A stretch of DNA of 64,000 nucleotides, from NCBI GenBank assembly GCA_020637195.1, contig JACJWK010000003.1, forward strand, positions 186,001 to 250,000. Direction: 5' to 3'. Below are positions 1 to 8,351 of this stretch, one piece after another; position 1 is the first letter of the stretch; the number at the start of each line of letters is the position of its first letter. The stretch is from Microthrixaceae bacterium (GTDB lineage: Bacteria > Actinomycetota > Acidimicrobiia > Acidimicrobiales > DATDAH01). The position numbers were made by a program, and so were the translations under genes. The notes beneath the pieces are model-generated. The model searched no databases and was not told the origin of the DNA. It worked only from the letters and a program-made list of their open reading frames with translations.

Positions 1-2406
1 GTGCCCGGCTCCCCCGGCCTCTCGACGTCGATCACCGCAGGGCTGGACCACACCTGCGTCCGCACCGCGTCCGGGTCGCTGCGCTGCTGGGGGCGCAACC
101 AGGCCGGCCAGCTGGGCCACGGCGACACCCGGAACCTCGGGGACGACCCGGGTGAGATCCGCAGCGAGCTCCTCGCGGTGCCCCTCGGCACCCGTCGCGC
201 CGCCCTGGCCACCTCGGCGGGGGCGGCCCACACGTGCGCCATCCTCGACGGCGGCACCCTCAAGTGCTGGGGGAACGGCGGCGTCCTCGGCGACGGCGCC
301 AACACCACCCGGGGCGATGAGCCGGGCGAGATGGGCGACGCCCTCCCCGCGGCGGCCCTTGGATCCGGCCACACCGCGACCGCGGTCACGGGGGGCAGCG
401 GCCACGGCTGCGCCGTCGACGACGCGGCCGGGCTGTGGTGCTGGGGCAACGGGTTCCAGGGCCAGCTCGGGACCGGCAGCGTCAGCATCTACTTCTCGCC
501 GGTCCCGGTGAGCCTCGGCACCGGACGCACCGTCGAGACCGTCAGCGCCGGCGACAACCACACCTGTGCGCTGCTCGACGACGGCCGGCTCAAGTGCTGG
601 GGCCTGGGCGGCAGCGGCCGACTCGGCATCACCGTGCCCGGAGCGAACGCCAACGCCGGCGACGCCCCCGGCGAGATGGGCGACGCCCTCCCCGCCGTCG
701 ACCTCGGCACCGGACGCACCGCCATCGCCGTCAGCGCCGGCAGCCGCCACACGTGCGCCCTCCTCGACGACGCCACCGTGAAGTGCTGGGGCGACAACCA
801 GTACGGCCAACTCGGCCTCGGAGACACCGACGACCGCGGCGACACCCTCGGCGAGATGGGCGACGCCCTCCCCGCCATCGACCTCGGCACCGGACGCACC
901 GCCGTCGGCCTCACCACCGGCGGCCATCACACCTGCGCCCTCCTCGACGACGCCACCGTGAAGTGCTGGGGCGACAACGGCCACGGCCAACTCGGCCTCG
1001 GCGACACCGACGCCCGCGGCGACACCCTCGGCGAGATGGGCGACGCCCTCCCCGCCATCGACCTCGGCACCGGACGCACCGCCGTCGGCCTCACCACCGG
1101 CGGTGACCACACGTGCGCGGTGCTCGACGACGACACCCTCAAGTGCTGGGGCGACAACCAGTACGGCCAACTCGGCCTCGGCGACACCGACGACCGCGGC
1201 GACACCCCCGGCGAGATGGGCGACGCCCTGGCGATCGTGCCGGTGACCGCGAGCGCCGTCGAGGGCACCGTGTCCACCCCCGAGTCGGACCCCCTCACCG
1301 GCGTGCTGGTGGCGGTGCTCCGGGCCGACGACCTCACCCTCGCCGCCGCGGTCGGCGACACCGACTCGTCGTTCACCGTCGACGTCGCGCCCGGGCAGTA
1401 CTTCCTCTACGTCATCGAGGCCACGGGCGCCTACCAGTCCGGCTGGCACGGGTCGCCCACGCCCGTGACGGTCGACGCCGGCCAGGCCACCTCGGTCGAG
1501 CTCGTCCCGCCTCGCGCCCGGGGAGCGGTCACGGGCACGGTGACCGAGACGGGGACCGGGGCACCGCTGGCAGGGGTCTGGGCCGTGTCGCTGGCCACCT
1601 CGACGGGCGGCGTCGAGCGCGTGGTCGCCACCGGTCCCGGCGGGCAGTACGCGATCGACGAGGTCGCGGCGGGCAGCCACCTCCTCGCGTTCGTCGACCC
1701 CGCCGGCGGCCACGCCAGCCGCTTCCACCCCGACGCCCCTGCCGCGCCCGGGGCCACCCCGGTGGTGGTCGCGCCCGGCGCCGCCACCACGGCCGACGGC
1801 ACCCTGCCGTCCCAGTCGGTGCCGGGCCATGGCGCCGCGCTCTCGGGGACCGTGCGCGAGTCGGGCACCGGCGCGCCGCTGGCCGATGTCCGGGTGGTGG
1901 CCCTCCGGTCGAGCGACTTCACCATGGCGCGTGGGACCACGACCAACGCCGCGGGCAACTACACCCTCAACGTGCCGCTCGGGCAGGCCTTTCGGGTCGC
2001 TTTCCTCGACCCGGCCGGCGCGCACGCGTCCGAGTGGTACGACGACCAGCCGGGCACCTCGCTCGCGACCTCCGTGGCCGTGACCTCGCCCGCCACCGCC
2101 CACGCGTCGCTCGAGCGCACCACCGGCCGGCTCGACGGGACCGTGACGCGCTCCGGGGGCGCGCCGGCGGCGGGGGTCTGGGCGGTGGCCGTCGGCGCCG
2201 ACGGCGTGGCCGGCGCGGCGACCACCGGCGCCGACGGCGGCTACGAGCTCGCCCCGCTCTCCGCGGGCACCTACCGGGTCGCCTTCGTCGACCCGGCCAC
2301 CGCGCACACGGAGTACTGGCTCGACGCACCCGACCACGCCACCGCGTCGGTGTTCGTCATCGACGCCGGGCACACCACCACGATCGACGCCGACCTCGGC
2401 CCCTGA
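1..2406 (+). CDS. RCC1-like beta-propeller protein with C-terminal carboxypeptidase-regulatory-like domains (probably 5' partial)
   Basis: The first half carries seven RCC1-type blades. Each has an H-T-C core and a C-W-G triplet, with the CWG cysteines at about residues 29, 89, 147, 199, 262, 322 and 382, enough for a full seven-bladed propeller. From about residue 415 to the end there are four Ig-like modules of the CarboxypepD_reg/SpaA type (G-x-V-T-x-x-G-x-x-A pattern, each ending in Y-x-x-x-F/V-x-D-P). This architecture is usual for secreted or surface-displayed binding proteins, but no ligand can be inferred. A GTG is the first codon of the window, no signal peptide or SD is visible, and the true start is probably further left. 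Blades 5-7 are almost identical at DNA level. No C-terminal sorting signal or membrane anchor is visible. Confidence 0.8.
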   Translation: MPGSPGLSTSITAGLDHTCVRTASGSLRCWGRNQAGQLGHGDTRNLGDDPGEIRSELLAVPLGTRRAALATSAGAAHTCAILDGGTLKCWGNGGVLGDGANTTRGDEPGEMGDALPAAALGSGHTATAVTGGSGHGCAVDDAAGLWCWGNGFQGQLGTGSVSIYFSPVPVSLGTGRTVETVSAGDNHTCALLDDGRLKCWGLGGSGRLGITVPGANANAGDAPGEMGDALPAVDLGTGRTAIAVSAGSRHTCALLDDATVKCWGDNQYGQLGLGDTDDRGDTLGEMGDALPAIDLGTGRTAVGLTTGGHHTCALLDDATVKCWGDNGHGQLGLGDTDARGDTLGEMGDALPAIDLGTGRTAVGLTTGGDHTCAVLDDDTLKCWGDNQYGQLGLGDTDDRGDTPGEMGDALAIVPVTASAVEGTVSTPESDPLTGVLVAVLRADDLTLAAAVGDTDSSFTVDVAPGQYFLYVIEATGAYQSGWHGSPTPVTVDAGQATSVELVPPRARGAVTGTVTETGTGAPLAGVWAVSLATSTGGVERVVATGPGGQYAIDEVAAGSHLLAFVDPAGGHASRFHPDAPAAPGATPVVVAPGAATTADGTLPSQSVPGHGAALSGTVRESGTGAPLADVRVVALRSSDFTMARGTTTNAAGNYTLNVPLGQAFRVAFLDPAGAHASEWYDDQPGTSLATSVAVTSPATAHASLERTTGRLDGTVTRSGGAPAAGVWAVAVGADGVAGAATTGADGGYELAPLSAGTYRVAFVDPATAHTEYWLDAPDHATASVFVIDAGHTTTIDADLGP
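670..1209 (+). repeat. Three 180-bp tandem repeats encoding RCC1 blades
   Basis: The string GGCGAGATGGGCGACGCCCT recurs at 670, 850, 1030 and (partly) 1210, a spacing of exactly 180 bp, or 60 codons. The units from 850 and 1030 differ at only a few positions. This indicates recent in-frame duplication or gene conversion of whole propeller blades. Confidence 0.9.
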
Positions 2407-2516
2407 CCCCGATCGGCGCCGTCCGGTCCGCCGGGCGACGACGGGCGCGGCCGCGCCCCGGGCGACGGGCCCGGCGCCGCCGACGCGCCGCTCGCCGCCG
2501 GGCCAGACTGAGCGCC

Positions 2517-3950
2517 ATGACGACGGTGACCTCGTACAACCCCGCTCGACCCGCCGAGGTGCTCGGCGAGTTCCCCGCGGCCGACGCCGCCGCGGTCGAC
2601 CGGGCCGTGGCCGCCGCCGCCGAGGCCCAGCGGTCGTGGGCGAAGGTGCCGGTCCCCCTGCGGGCCGACATCGTCGCCGAGGCCGGGCGCCTGCTCGCCG
2701 AGCGCAAGGACGAGCTGGCCACGCTGGTCAGCCGCGAGGCGGGCAAGGTGCTCGTCGAGGGCGGCGGCGAGGTGCAGGAGGCGATCGACATGGCCGCCTT
2801 CGTGGCCGGCCAGGGTCGCTCGGCGATGGGCCAGGTGGTGCCCTCCGAGCTGCGGGACAAGATGGCCTACACCACCCGGATCCCCGTCGGCGTGGTGGGG
2901 ATGATCACCCCGTGGAACTTCCCGATGGCGATCCCCTCGTGGAAGTGCTTCCCCGCGCTGCTCGCCGGCAACGGCATCGTCATCAAGCCGTCCGAGCTGG
3001 CCCCGGTCTGCGGTGAGGCGTTCGTCGACGTGCTGGCCGAGTCCGGCGTGCCCGACGGGCTCATCCAGGTCGTGCACGGCGCCGGCGACGTGGGCGCCGC
3101 GCTCACCACCCACCCCGGCATCGGCGCGGTCAGCTTCACGGGCTCCGTGCCCACGGGCCGCAAGGTGGCGGCCGCCGCCATGGAGACCGGGCCCCGGGTC
3201 GTCTCGCTCGAGCTCGGCGGGAAGAACGCCATGATCGTCCTCGACGACGCCGACCTCGAGCTGGCCACCGACGGTGCGCTGTTCGGCGCCTTCGGCACCT
3301 CGGGGCAGCGCTGCACGTCCACCTCACGGGTGCTCGTCCAGCGGGGGGTGGCGGCCGAGCTCGTCGAGCGGGTGGCGACCCGGGCCGCCGAGCTGACGCT
3401 GGGCGACCCCACCGACCCCACCGTCGACGTCGGCCCGATCATCACCCGCCAGAGCGCCGAGCGCATCGCCGGCATGCTCGACCACGCCGTGGGCGAGGGC
3501 GCCTCCGTCGCGGGCGACAGCGGCATCTGCGAGGTCGAGGGCTGCGACGGCGGCGCCTTCTTCCATCCCACCGTGCTGACCGGCGTCCGCCCCGAGCACC
3601 GCCTCGCCCGCGAGGAGGCCTTCGGGCCGCTCCTGTCGGTCATCGAGGTCGACTCCGACGACGAGGCCGTCGACGTCGTCAACCAGGTGGAGTACGGGCT
3701 CTCGGCGGCGGTGTACACCCAGGACGTCAACCGGGCCCTGCGGGCCGTCGACGGCATCGACACCGGGATCTGCTACGTCAACGCCCCCACCATCGGGGCC
3801 GAGATCCCGCTGCCCTTCGGCGGCACCAAGCACACCGGCAACGGCTTCCGCGAGGCCGGCGCCCGCGGCATCGAGCAGTTCAGCCAGGTCAAGAGCGTCT
3901 ACATCGACTACTCCGGCCGCCTCCAGCGGGCCCAGATCGACACGGAGTAG
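2517..3950 (+). CDS. Aldehyde dehydrogenase family protein
   Basis: NAD(P)-dependent oxidation of an aldehyde to the acid; substrate unknown. The 477-residue protein has the family landmarks in order: TPWNFP, KPSE, the glycine motif FTGS (about residue 205), the general base E232 in LELGGKN and the nucleophile C266 in GQRC. Its length is normal for the family. The ATG at 2517 was chosen because the preceding sequence is non-coding in style and CAGACT (2504-2509) sits 7 nt before it, compatible with a leaderless start; no SD is present. The C-terminal PFGG-K-H-GNG-REAG pattern recalls semialdehyde dehydrogenases, but the assignment of a substrate is a guess. It stands alone; a palindromic element follows 15 nt after the stop. 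Confidence 0.92.
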   Translation: MTTVTSYNPARPAEVLGEFPAADAAAVDRAVAAAAEAQRSWAKVPVPLRADIVAEAGRLLAERKDELATLVSREAGKVLVEGGGEVQEAIDMAAFVAGQGRSAMGQVVPSELRDKMAYTTRIPVGVVGMITPWNFPMAIPSWKCFPALLAGNGIVIKPSELAPVCGEAFVDVLAESGVPDGLIQVVHGAGDVGAALTTHPGIGAVSFTGSVPTGRKVAAAAMETGPRVVSLELGGKNAMIVLDDADLELATDGALFGAFGTSGQRCTSTSRVLVQRGVAAELVERVATRAAELTLGDPTDPTVDVGPIITRQSAERIAGMLDHAVGEGASVAGDSGICEVEGCDGGAFFHPTVLTGVRPEHRLAREEAFGPLLSVIEVDSDDEAVDVVNQVEYGLSAAVYTQDVNRALRAVDGIDTGICYVNAPTIGAEIPLPFGGTKHTGNGFREAGARGIEQFSQVKSVYIDYSGRLQRAQIDTE

Positions 3951-3965
3951 CACCCCCCCCTTTCG

Positions 3966-4013
3966 TTCTGGGTACTCGCCCGTGTCGTCGGCGTACCGAG
4001 CCAGTACCCAGAA
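3966..4013 (+). repeat. 48-bp palindromic element, subtype 2, copy E
   Basis: Perfect 11-bp arms TTCTGGGTACT / AGTACCCAGAA enclose 26 nt. A run of seven C lies just to the left (3953-3959) and a run of six G just to the right (from 4016), so the hairpin can be extended. It lies 15 nt after the aldehyde dehydrogenase stop codon. A transcription terminator is a plausible role, although there is no T tract. Confidence 0.8.
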
Positions 4014-4081
4014 GCGGGGGGTGGGCGGCGATGGGAGCGGCGATGGGGACGGCGACCGGGCACTTGCTAGGTTCCCCCGCC

Positions 4082-4945
4082 GTGGGAACCGAGAAGCGAG
4101 AGCGACAGAAGCAGGCCCGACAGGCCCGGATCGAAGCGGCCCAGGCCGAGCAGCGCCGGCGGGAGCAGCGCCGCCGGTTCATCACCTTCGGCGTCATCGG
4201 CGTGGTCATCGTCGGCGGCCTGTTCCTCTACTCCACCTTCGCCGGCGACGACGGTGACGAGTCCTCGGACACCACGGCCACCACCGCGGCGGCCGACGCC
4301 GCCGGCGAATTCACCTACGGCACCACCGAGTGCGCCCCCGACACGCCGCCGGCCGAGCCGGTCATCGACTACGAGGACCCCTTCCAGGACTGCCTCGACC
4401 CCGACGCCACCTACACCGCCGTGTTCGACACGAACCAGGGCGAGATCCGCGTCGACCTCGACACCGCCACCACGCCGGGCACGGTCAACAACTTCGTGAA
4501 CCTGGCCCGCAACGGCTACTACGACGGCACCGAGATCTTCCGCACCGACACCTCGATCGGCATCATCCAGGGCGGCTCCCCCCACACCAACGACGCCAGC
4601 GACCCCGGCCCGGGCTACAACATCCCCGACGAGGGCACCGGCTTCACGTACGAGCCCGGCCAGCTCGTGATGGCGCGGTCCGCCGGCCCCGACAGCGGCT
4701 CGGCACAGTTCTTCTTCGTGGGCACCGACGCCGCCTCGGCCTTGGACGGCCAGGGCACCTACGTCGTGTTCGGCACCACCGACGACGCCGGCATCGGGGT
4801 CATCAACGACATCCTCGCCCTCAACGAGGACGATCCCGACAGCGGCCTCGGCGGCAGCCCGAGCGAGACCGTCACCATCAACTCGGTCACCATCGAGCAG
4901 ACCGGCGGCGGCGGAAGCGACGCCACGACCACCACGGCCGGCTGA
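4082..4945 (+). CDS. Membrane-anchored cyclophilin-type peptidyl-prolyl cis-trans isomerase
   Basis: A short charged N-terminus rich in K/R/Q/E (residues 1-27) precedes one transmembrane helix (about 28-47), an acidic linker and a cyclophilin domain (about 110-275) with IIQGG and QFFF motifs. The product should sit outside the membrane and help secreted proteins fold. The usual catalytic FHR triad reads F-R-T here, so the key arginine is displaced. The GTG at 4082 was preferred over an upstream in-frame ATG at 4031 because TAGGTT (4068-4073) lies 8 nt before it and the family normally begins with a GT-K-R-E-R-Q sequence. Length 287 aa. Confidence 0.88.
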   Translation: MGTEKRERQKQARQARIEAAQAEQRRREQRRRFITFGVIGVVIVGGLFLYSTFAGDDGDESSDTTATTAAADAAGEFTYGTTECAPDTPPAEPVIDYEDPFQDCLDPDATYTAVFDTNQGEIRVDLDTATTPGTVNNFVNLARNGYYDGTEIFRTDTSIGIIQGGSPHTNDASDPGPGYNIPDEGTGFTYEPGQLVMARSAGPDSGSAQFFFVGTDAASALDGQGTYVVFGTTDDAGIGVINDILALNEDDPDSGLGGSPSETVTINSVTIEQTGGGGSDATTTTAG

Positions 4946-5048
4946 GCGCACAGGGGCCGGCAACGAGGGCCGTCCCCTCCCCGCCACCGTCTCCGATCCC
5001 GGTCTCGCAGCCCGACGCCGGCGGAGCCGCGCCCCCTCACCCCGTCCG

Positions 5049-5097
5049 TTCTGTGTACAGAATCCGCGCCCTGACCGCGCGAGACCTGTACACAGAA
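5049..5097 (+). repeat. 49-bp palindromic element, subtype 1, copy A
   Basis: Outer arms TTCTGTGTACAG / CTGTACACAGAA (12 bp, perfect), a 3/3 internal loop, an inner stem CCGCGC / GCGCGA with one mismatch, and a 7-nt loop CCTGACC. The left flank is C-rich and the right flank is GGGCGGGTGGGG. It lies 104 nt after the cyclophilin stop. Confidence 0.88.
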
Positions 5098-5167
5098 CCA
5101 AAAGGGCGGGTGGGGTCCGTGACGGCGGACCCGGCGCCGGCGGCGCCGCGCTCCCCCACCCCGTCCG

Positions 5168-5216
5168 TTCTGTGTACAGAATCCGCGCCCTGACCGCGCG
5201 AGACCTGTACACAGAA
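5168..5216 (+). repeat. 49-bp palindromic element, subtype 1, copy B
   Basis: Identical over all 49 bases to the copy at 5049, 119 bp further on, with the same right flank. It lies 48 nt before the stop codon of the convergent sulfatase gene, so transcripts from either side would run into it. Confidence 0.88.
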
Positions 5217-5263
5217 CCAAAAGGGCGGGTGGGGTCCTGACGGCGGGCCCGGCGCCGGCGCCG

Positions 5264-6838
5264 TCAGGTGAGGCCGAGGCGCACGAATTGGTCGTCGGGC
5301 GCCTCGACCTCGAGGAGCGCCTCGCGCAGGCGGTCGGCCAGGTCCGCCTCGGTCGGGGCGGCCGACGCCTCGCCGGCGAGGTCGTGCTCCTGGGCCGGGT
5401 CCTCGTCGTTGTCCCACAGGTGGTGGCCGGTCGTGCGGTGGCCCCACGCCCAGAACGGCAGCAGGTCGCCGGCGACGAAGGGCTGGCGGATCACCGGGAC
5501 GCCCGAGCCCGGCATGCGGTCCAGCACCGCCCGGTCGTCGGGCGCCGGTAGCCCGACCACGCCGTCGACGGGCAGCGGCATCGTCGACCAGCGGTTCGAC
5601 CACATCGACAGCGGCTCGTTGGCGCCGACGGGCGCGCGGGCGTAGGTGGTGTGGCCGTCGAGCAGGTGCACCTCGCGGCCCCAGATGCCGGCCAGCACCC
5701 AGTCGCGGACCGACTCGGCGGCGCCGTCGAGCAGCGGCACCAGCGAGCGCCCGTGGGTGCGGTGCCCGACGGTCACCCCGAACACGTCGGCGAGGGTGGC
5801 GTGCAGGTCGACGCTGGTGGTGAGCGCGTCGCACGACCCCGCGGGCCGCCCCGGCCACGCGACCAGCAACGGGATGTGGGCCATCGGCGCGTACAGCGGC
5901 ACGCCGGGCTTGCCGAACACGTCGTGCTCACCGAGGTAGTGGCCGTGGTCGGTGGTGACGACGACCGCGGTGTCGTCCCAGCGGCCCTGGCGGTCGAGCT
6001 CGTCGAGCAACCGACCGAACCAGTGGTCGATCATGGTCAGCTTCGAGCCGTAGTTGGCCCGGACGTGGCGGGCCTCGCGCTCGGTCAGCACGCCGTCGGC
6101 CACGGTGTCGGTGGAGTAGGGCGGCCAGATCAGCAGCGGGTCGTCCCAGTCGGGGTCGTAGCGGCCCGCCCACGGCGCCGGCGTGTCGAAGGGCTCGTGC
6201 GGGTCGAACTCGTCGACGAACAGCAGCCACCGGTCGTGGGCGTCGGCGCTGGTGGCCAGCCACTCGGTGGCGGCGGTCATCGTGCGGGGCCCGGGGAAGT
6301 CGGCCTCCTCACGGAACCACGTGCGTGAGTCGTCGTAGTGGTGGTGGACCGCGCTCGGCGTCGACGGCAGCGCCGGCGCCCCCAGCCACGACGGGTCGGG
6401 CCGGGTCTTCCACGGGTCGCCCTCGTGGCCCCGGACGTACGTCCACGCCGAGAAGTCGGTGTGGTAGTTCTCGCCGCCCGTCTCGAAGAGGTGGGGGTGG
6501 TCGGCGCACAGCATCGTGGTGACGCCGGCCTGGCGCAGCTGGTAGGTGATCGCCCGCTCCCACAGCTCGACCGAGCCCCACGGCCGCCACAGGAAGTCCC
6601 ACGCTCCGCACAGGATGTCGTGGCGGGCGGGCATGCAGGGCAGCGACCCCACCACGTGGCGGTCGAAGCGCACGGCCCGCTCGGCGAAGCGGTCGAGGTT
6701 GGGGGTGTCGAACTCGTCGGCGCCGTACGCCCCCACGTGGTGGCGGTTGAGGCTGTCGAGCAGCACCACCACGACGTTGCGGGGCGCCGCCCCGGTGTCG
6801 GCGCCGGCGGGATCGGGGGCGTCGGCGTGGGCGGTCAT
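5264..6838 (-). CDS. Sulfatase (FGly-type, alkaline-phosphatase superfamily)
   Basis: Hydrolyses a sulfate ester; substrate unknown. The 524-aa protein starts with the metal-binding strand NVVVVLLDSLNRHHVGAYG (D28). It carries the formylglycine signature C-M-P-A-R with the modifiable C68 and the late metal-site motif TTDHGHYLGEHD. There is no signal peptide, so it is probably cytoplasmic. The cysteine-type site needs a formylglycine-generating or radical SAM maturase, and none is encoded here. The ATG at 6838 has a GAGGGGGA ribosome site just upstream; an ATG 22 codons earlier lacks one. The gene is convergent with the cyclophilin gene. Confidence 0.9.
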   Translation of the reverse strand: MTAHADAPDPAGADTGAAPRNVVVVLLDSLNRHHVGAYGADEFDTPNLDRFAERAVRFDRHVVGSLPCMPARHDILCGAWDFLWRPWGSVELWERAITYQLRQAGVTTMLCADHPHLFETGGENYHTDFSAWTYVRGHEGDPWKTRPDPSWLGAPALPSTPSAVHHHYDDSRTWFREEADFPGPRTMTAATEWLATSADAHDRWLLFVDEFDPHEPFDTPAPWAGRYDPDWDDPLLIWPPYSTDTVADGVLTEREARHVRANYGSKLTMIDHWFGRLLDELDRQGRWDDTAVVVTTDHGHYLGEHDVFGKPGVPLYAPMAHIPLLVAWPGRPAGSCDALTTSVDLHATLADVFGVTVGHRTHGRSLVPLLDGAAESVRDWVLAGIWGREVHLLDGHTTYARAPVGANEPLSMWSNRWSTMPLPVDGVVGLPAPDDRAVLDRMPGSGVPVIRQPFVAGDLLPFWAWGHRTTGHHLWDNDEDPAQEHDLAGEASAAPTEADLADRLREALLEVEAPDDQFVRLGLT

Positions 6839-6950
6839 GGCCACCGTCCCCCTCGGTGCCGATCCGGTGCCCGGCTGGTCGCGCCGGGGCGACCAGGCGT
6901 GCACCGGCGCCGGGGGAGGGTGGGGCGGCGAGGCGGCGCCGCCGGCCCGG

Positions 6951-7613
6951 TCACGGCAGGACGTCGAGGTCGCGCGGCTGGCCGTCCACGAAGATGGCCA
7001 CGCCGCCGGCGCCGGCCGAGCGCCAGGAGCCGTCGGGGTCGCGGATCAAAGCGGTGCGGTCGTCGATGCCGGCCACCGGCAGGCCCCGGGGCGCGAGCTG
7101 GATGGTGCGGTGGGCCTTCTCTCGCGACCAGTGGTCGTGGTGGGGGATGACCGCCAGGCCCGGGAGCAGGCCGAGGCCGACGGCGAAGGCGCCGCCGCGC
7201 GGGTCGACCATGGGGTCGCACAGGACGCGGGCGGCGCCGCTGGACGCGGCCAGCACCGCGCCGCCCTCCCAGGCGGCCACGAGCGCGTCCCAGACCGGCG
7301 AGTCCTTCAGCACCGACCGCAGGTGCATCGACGAACCGCCCGACAGGTAGACGAAGCGGGCGGCGGACACGACCTCGGCGTGCTCGGGCACGAGGGCGTC
7401 GGCCCGCTTGAGGACGTCGAGGCCCCGGACCGTGGCGCCGAGGCCCTCGAACCACGCCGCGGCGGCGTCGACGTCGCGCTGCGGGTGCTCGTACGCGGCG
7501 GCGGTGGGCAGCACGACCACCTCGGTGCCCCCGCTGGCGGCGAGCAGGTCGGCGTCGAAGCTGCACCCGTCGCTGAAGGCGTCGCCGCCCACCAGGGCGA
7601 GGGGCCCGCTCAC
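6951..7613 (-). CDS. Peptidase S51 / cyanophycinase-like class I glutamine-amidotransferase-fold protein
   Basis: 220 aa, starting with a Rossmann-like strand PLALVGGDAF. YLSGGSSMHL and LAASSGAARVL match the S51 family; the second holds the likely nucleophile serine in the AGxSAG position. A peptidase or hydrolase acting on a small peptide or polymer is likely, but the substrate is unknown. It starts at GTG 7613, overlapping the stop of the upstream methyltransferase (GTGA), so the two are translationally coupled and share one transcript from the 8279-8351 promoter region. Confidence 0.8.
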   Translation of the reverse strand: MSGPLALVGGDAFSDGCSFDADLLAASGGTEVVVLPTAAAYEHPQRDVDAAAAWFEGLGATVRGLDVLKRADALVPEHAEVVSAARFVYLSGGSSMHLRSVLKDSPVWDALVAAWEGGAVLAASSGAARVLCDPMVDPRGGAFAVGLGLLPGLAVIPHHDHWSREKAHRTIQLAPRGLPVAGIDDRTALIRDPDGSWRSAGAGGVAIFVDGQPRDLDVLP

Positions 7614-8278
7614 TCCCCCGCCTCCGAGCCCGATGCGCCGGCGGCGTCGTCGGCGCCCCCGGCGTCGTCCCCGCGGTCGGCCGTGTCGCCACCGTCGGCT
7701 CCGAGGTCGACGAGGTCCGCCGGCCGGCGGGTGGCGGCCCCGAGGACGAAGGTGCGGAGGGGCCAGACGACCGGCGGCATGTTGATCCTCTCGATGTCGA
7801 TGATGATGAGGTGGTTGGAGCGGATGGCCAGGGGCAGGTCGCGGTTCGCCTCCCACCCCGACACCAGCCGCACCAGCGGGCTCGCCGCCGACCGCAGGCG
7901 ATGGCCCGGGCCGGGCTGGCGGGCGGGCTCGAGGAACAGTAGACGGCCCCCGGGCGTCAGCAGGCGACGGACCGCGGCCAGCTCGGTGGCGAGGTCCTCG
8001 ACCGCCGCCAGGTGCAGCACCGACACCACCGTGTCGAACGACCCCTCGGCGGCGTGCTCGTCGCCGGGTGCCTCGTCCAGCGCCGCGGCCGCCGCCGACC
8101 GGGCCCGCACCACCTCGTCGGCCCCGGCCAGCAGGTCGGGCTCGGTGCCGTCGCCGAGGTCCAGCACCCGTCCGGAGGCCCGTCGGAGCAGGCGGCGGCG
8201 CTGCTCGCGCAGCACGGCGCGCGCCACCGGGGGCAGGGCGCGCAGGACGCCGGAGGGGAACGCCGGCAGGGGGTCCAC
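7610..8278 (-). CDS. Class I SAM-dependent methyltransferase (degenerate motif I)
   Basis: About 222 aa. Helical N-terminus, then VLDLGDGTEPDLL in place of the canonical VLDLGCGTG, a typical strand-4 segment FDTVVSVLHL and the post-II motif LLTPGGRLLFLEPAR. The tail after residue 195 is acidic and low-complexity. The motif I region is shortened, so SAM binding may be altered. GTG 8278 is preceded by TAGTGT (8287-8292) at 8 nt. It is the first gene of a two-gene unit with the S51-like protein and divergent from the hydroxybutyryl-CoA dehydrogenase gene. Confidence 0.7.
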   Translation of the reverse strand: MDPLPAFPSGVLRALPPVARAVLREQRRRLLRRASGRVLDLGDGTEPDLLAGADEVVRARSAAAAALDEAPGDEHAAEGSFDTVVSVLHLAAVEDLATELAAVRRLLTPGGRLLFLEPARQPGPGHRLRSAASPLVRLVSGWEANRDLPLAIRSNHLIIIDIERINMPPVVWPLRTFVLGAATRRPADLVDLGADGGDTADRGDDAGGADDAAGASGSEAGE

Positions 8279-8351
8279 GGCCCCCGACACTACCGGCGGG
8301 TCGCCACCGGGCTTTGGAGCCGCGCGCGGCCCGGTCGGTAGGGTGCGCGCC
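8279..8351. promoter_or_regulatory. Divergent leaderless promoter pair
   Basis: Within 73 nt between divergent start codons there is TAGTGT on the minus strand (8287-8292, 8 nt before GTG 8278) and TAGGGT on the plus strand (8339-8344, 7 nt before ATG 8352). No SD precedes either start. Confidence 0.6.

Larger units (their letters stand above)
4946..5263. other. Convergent intergenic region holding two palindromic elements
   Basis: This stretch of 318 nt separates the convergent cyclophilin and sulfatase genes. I see no gene. It consists largely of a tandem duplication of about 119 bp. Each half carries one palindromic element (5049-5097 and 5168-5216) with similar C-rich left and G-rich right flanks. 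Open frames running through it translate the palindromes and have no other support. Confidence 0.8.

Noticed and set aside
5049..5216. CRISPR-like spacing of repeats
   Set aside because: Only two units, palindromic arms longer than typical CRISPR repeats, no array and no cas genes.
4759..5220. Peptides repeating Y-R-S-R-A-V-R-A-R-I-L-Y-T-E across 5.0-5.2 kb, similar ones at 18.6-18.8 kb
   Set aside because: They are translations of the palindromic DNA elements; the conservation is at nucleotide level and is explained by the hairpin.
6895..7630. 270-codon plus-strand frame opposite the S51-like gene
   Set aside because: Arg/Pro/Gly-rich antisense frame without start signal, while the minus-strand gene has family motifs and a coupled start.
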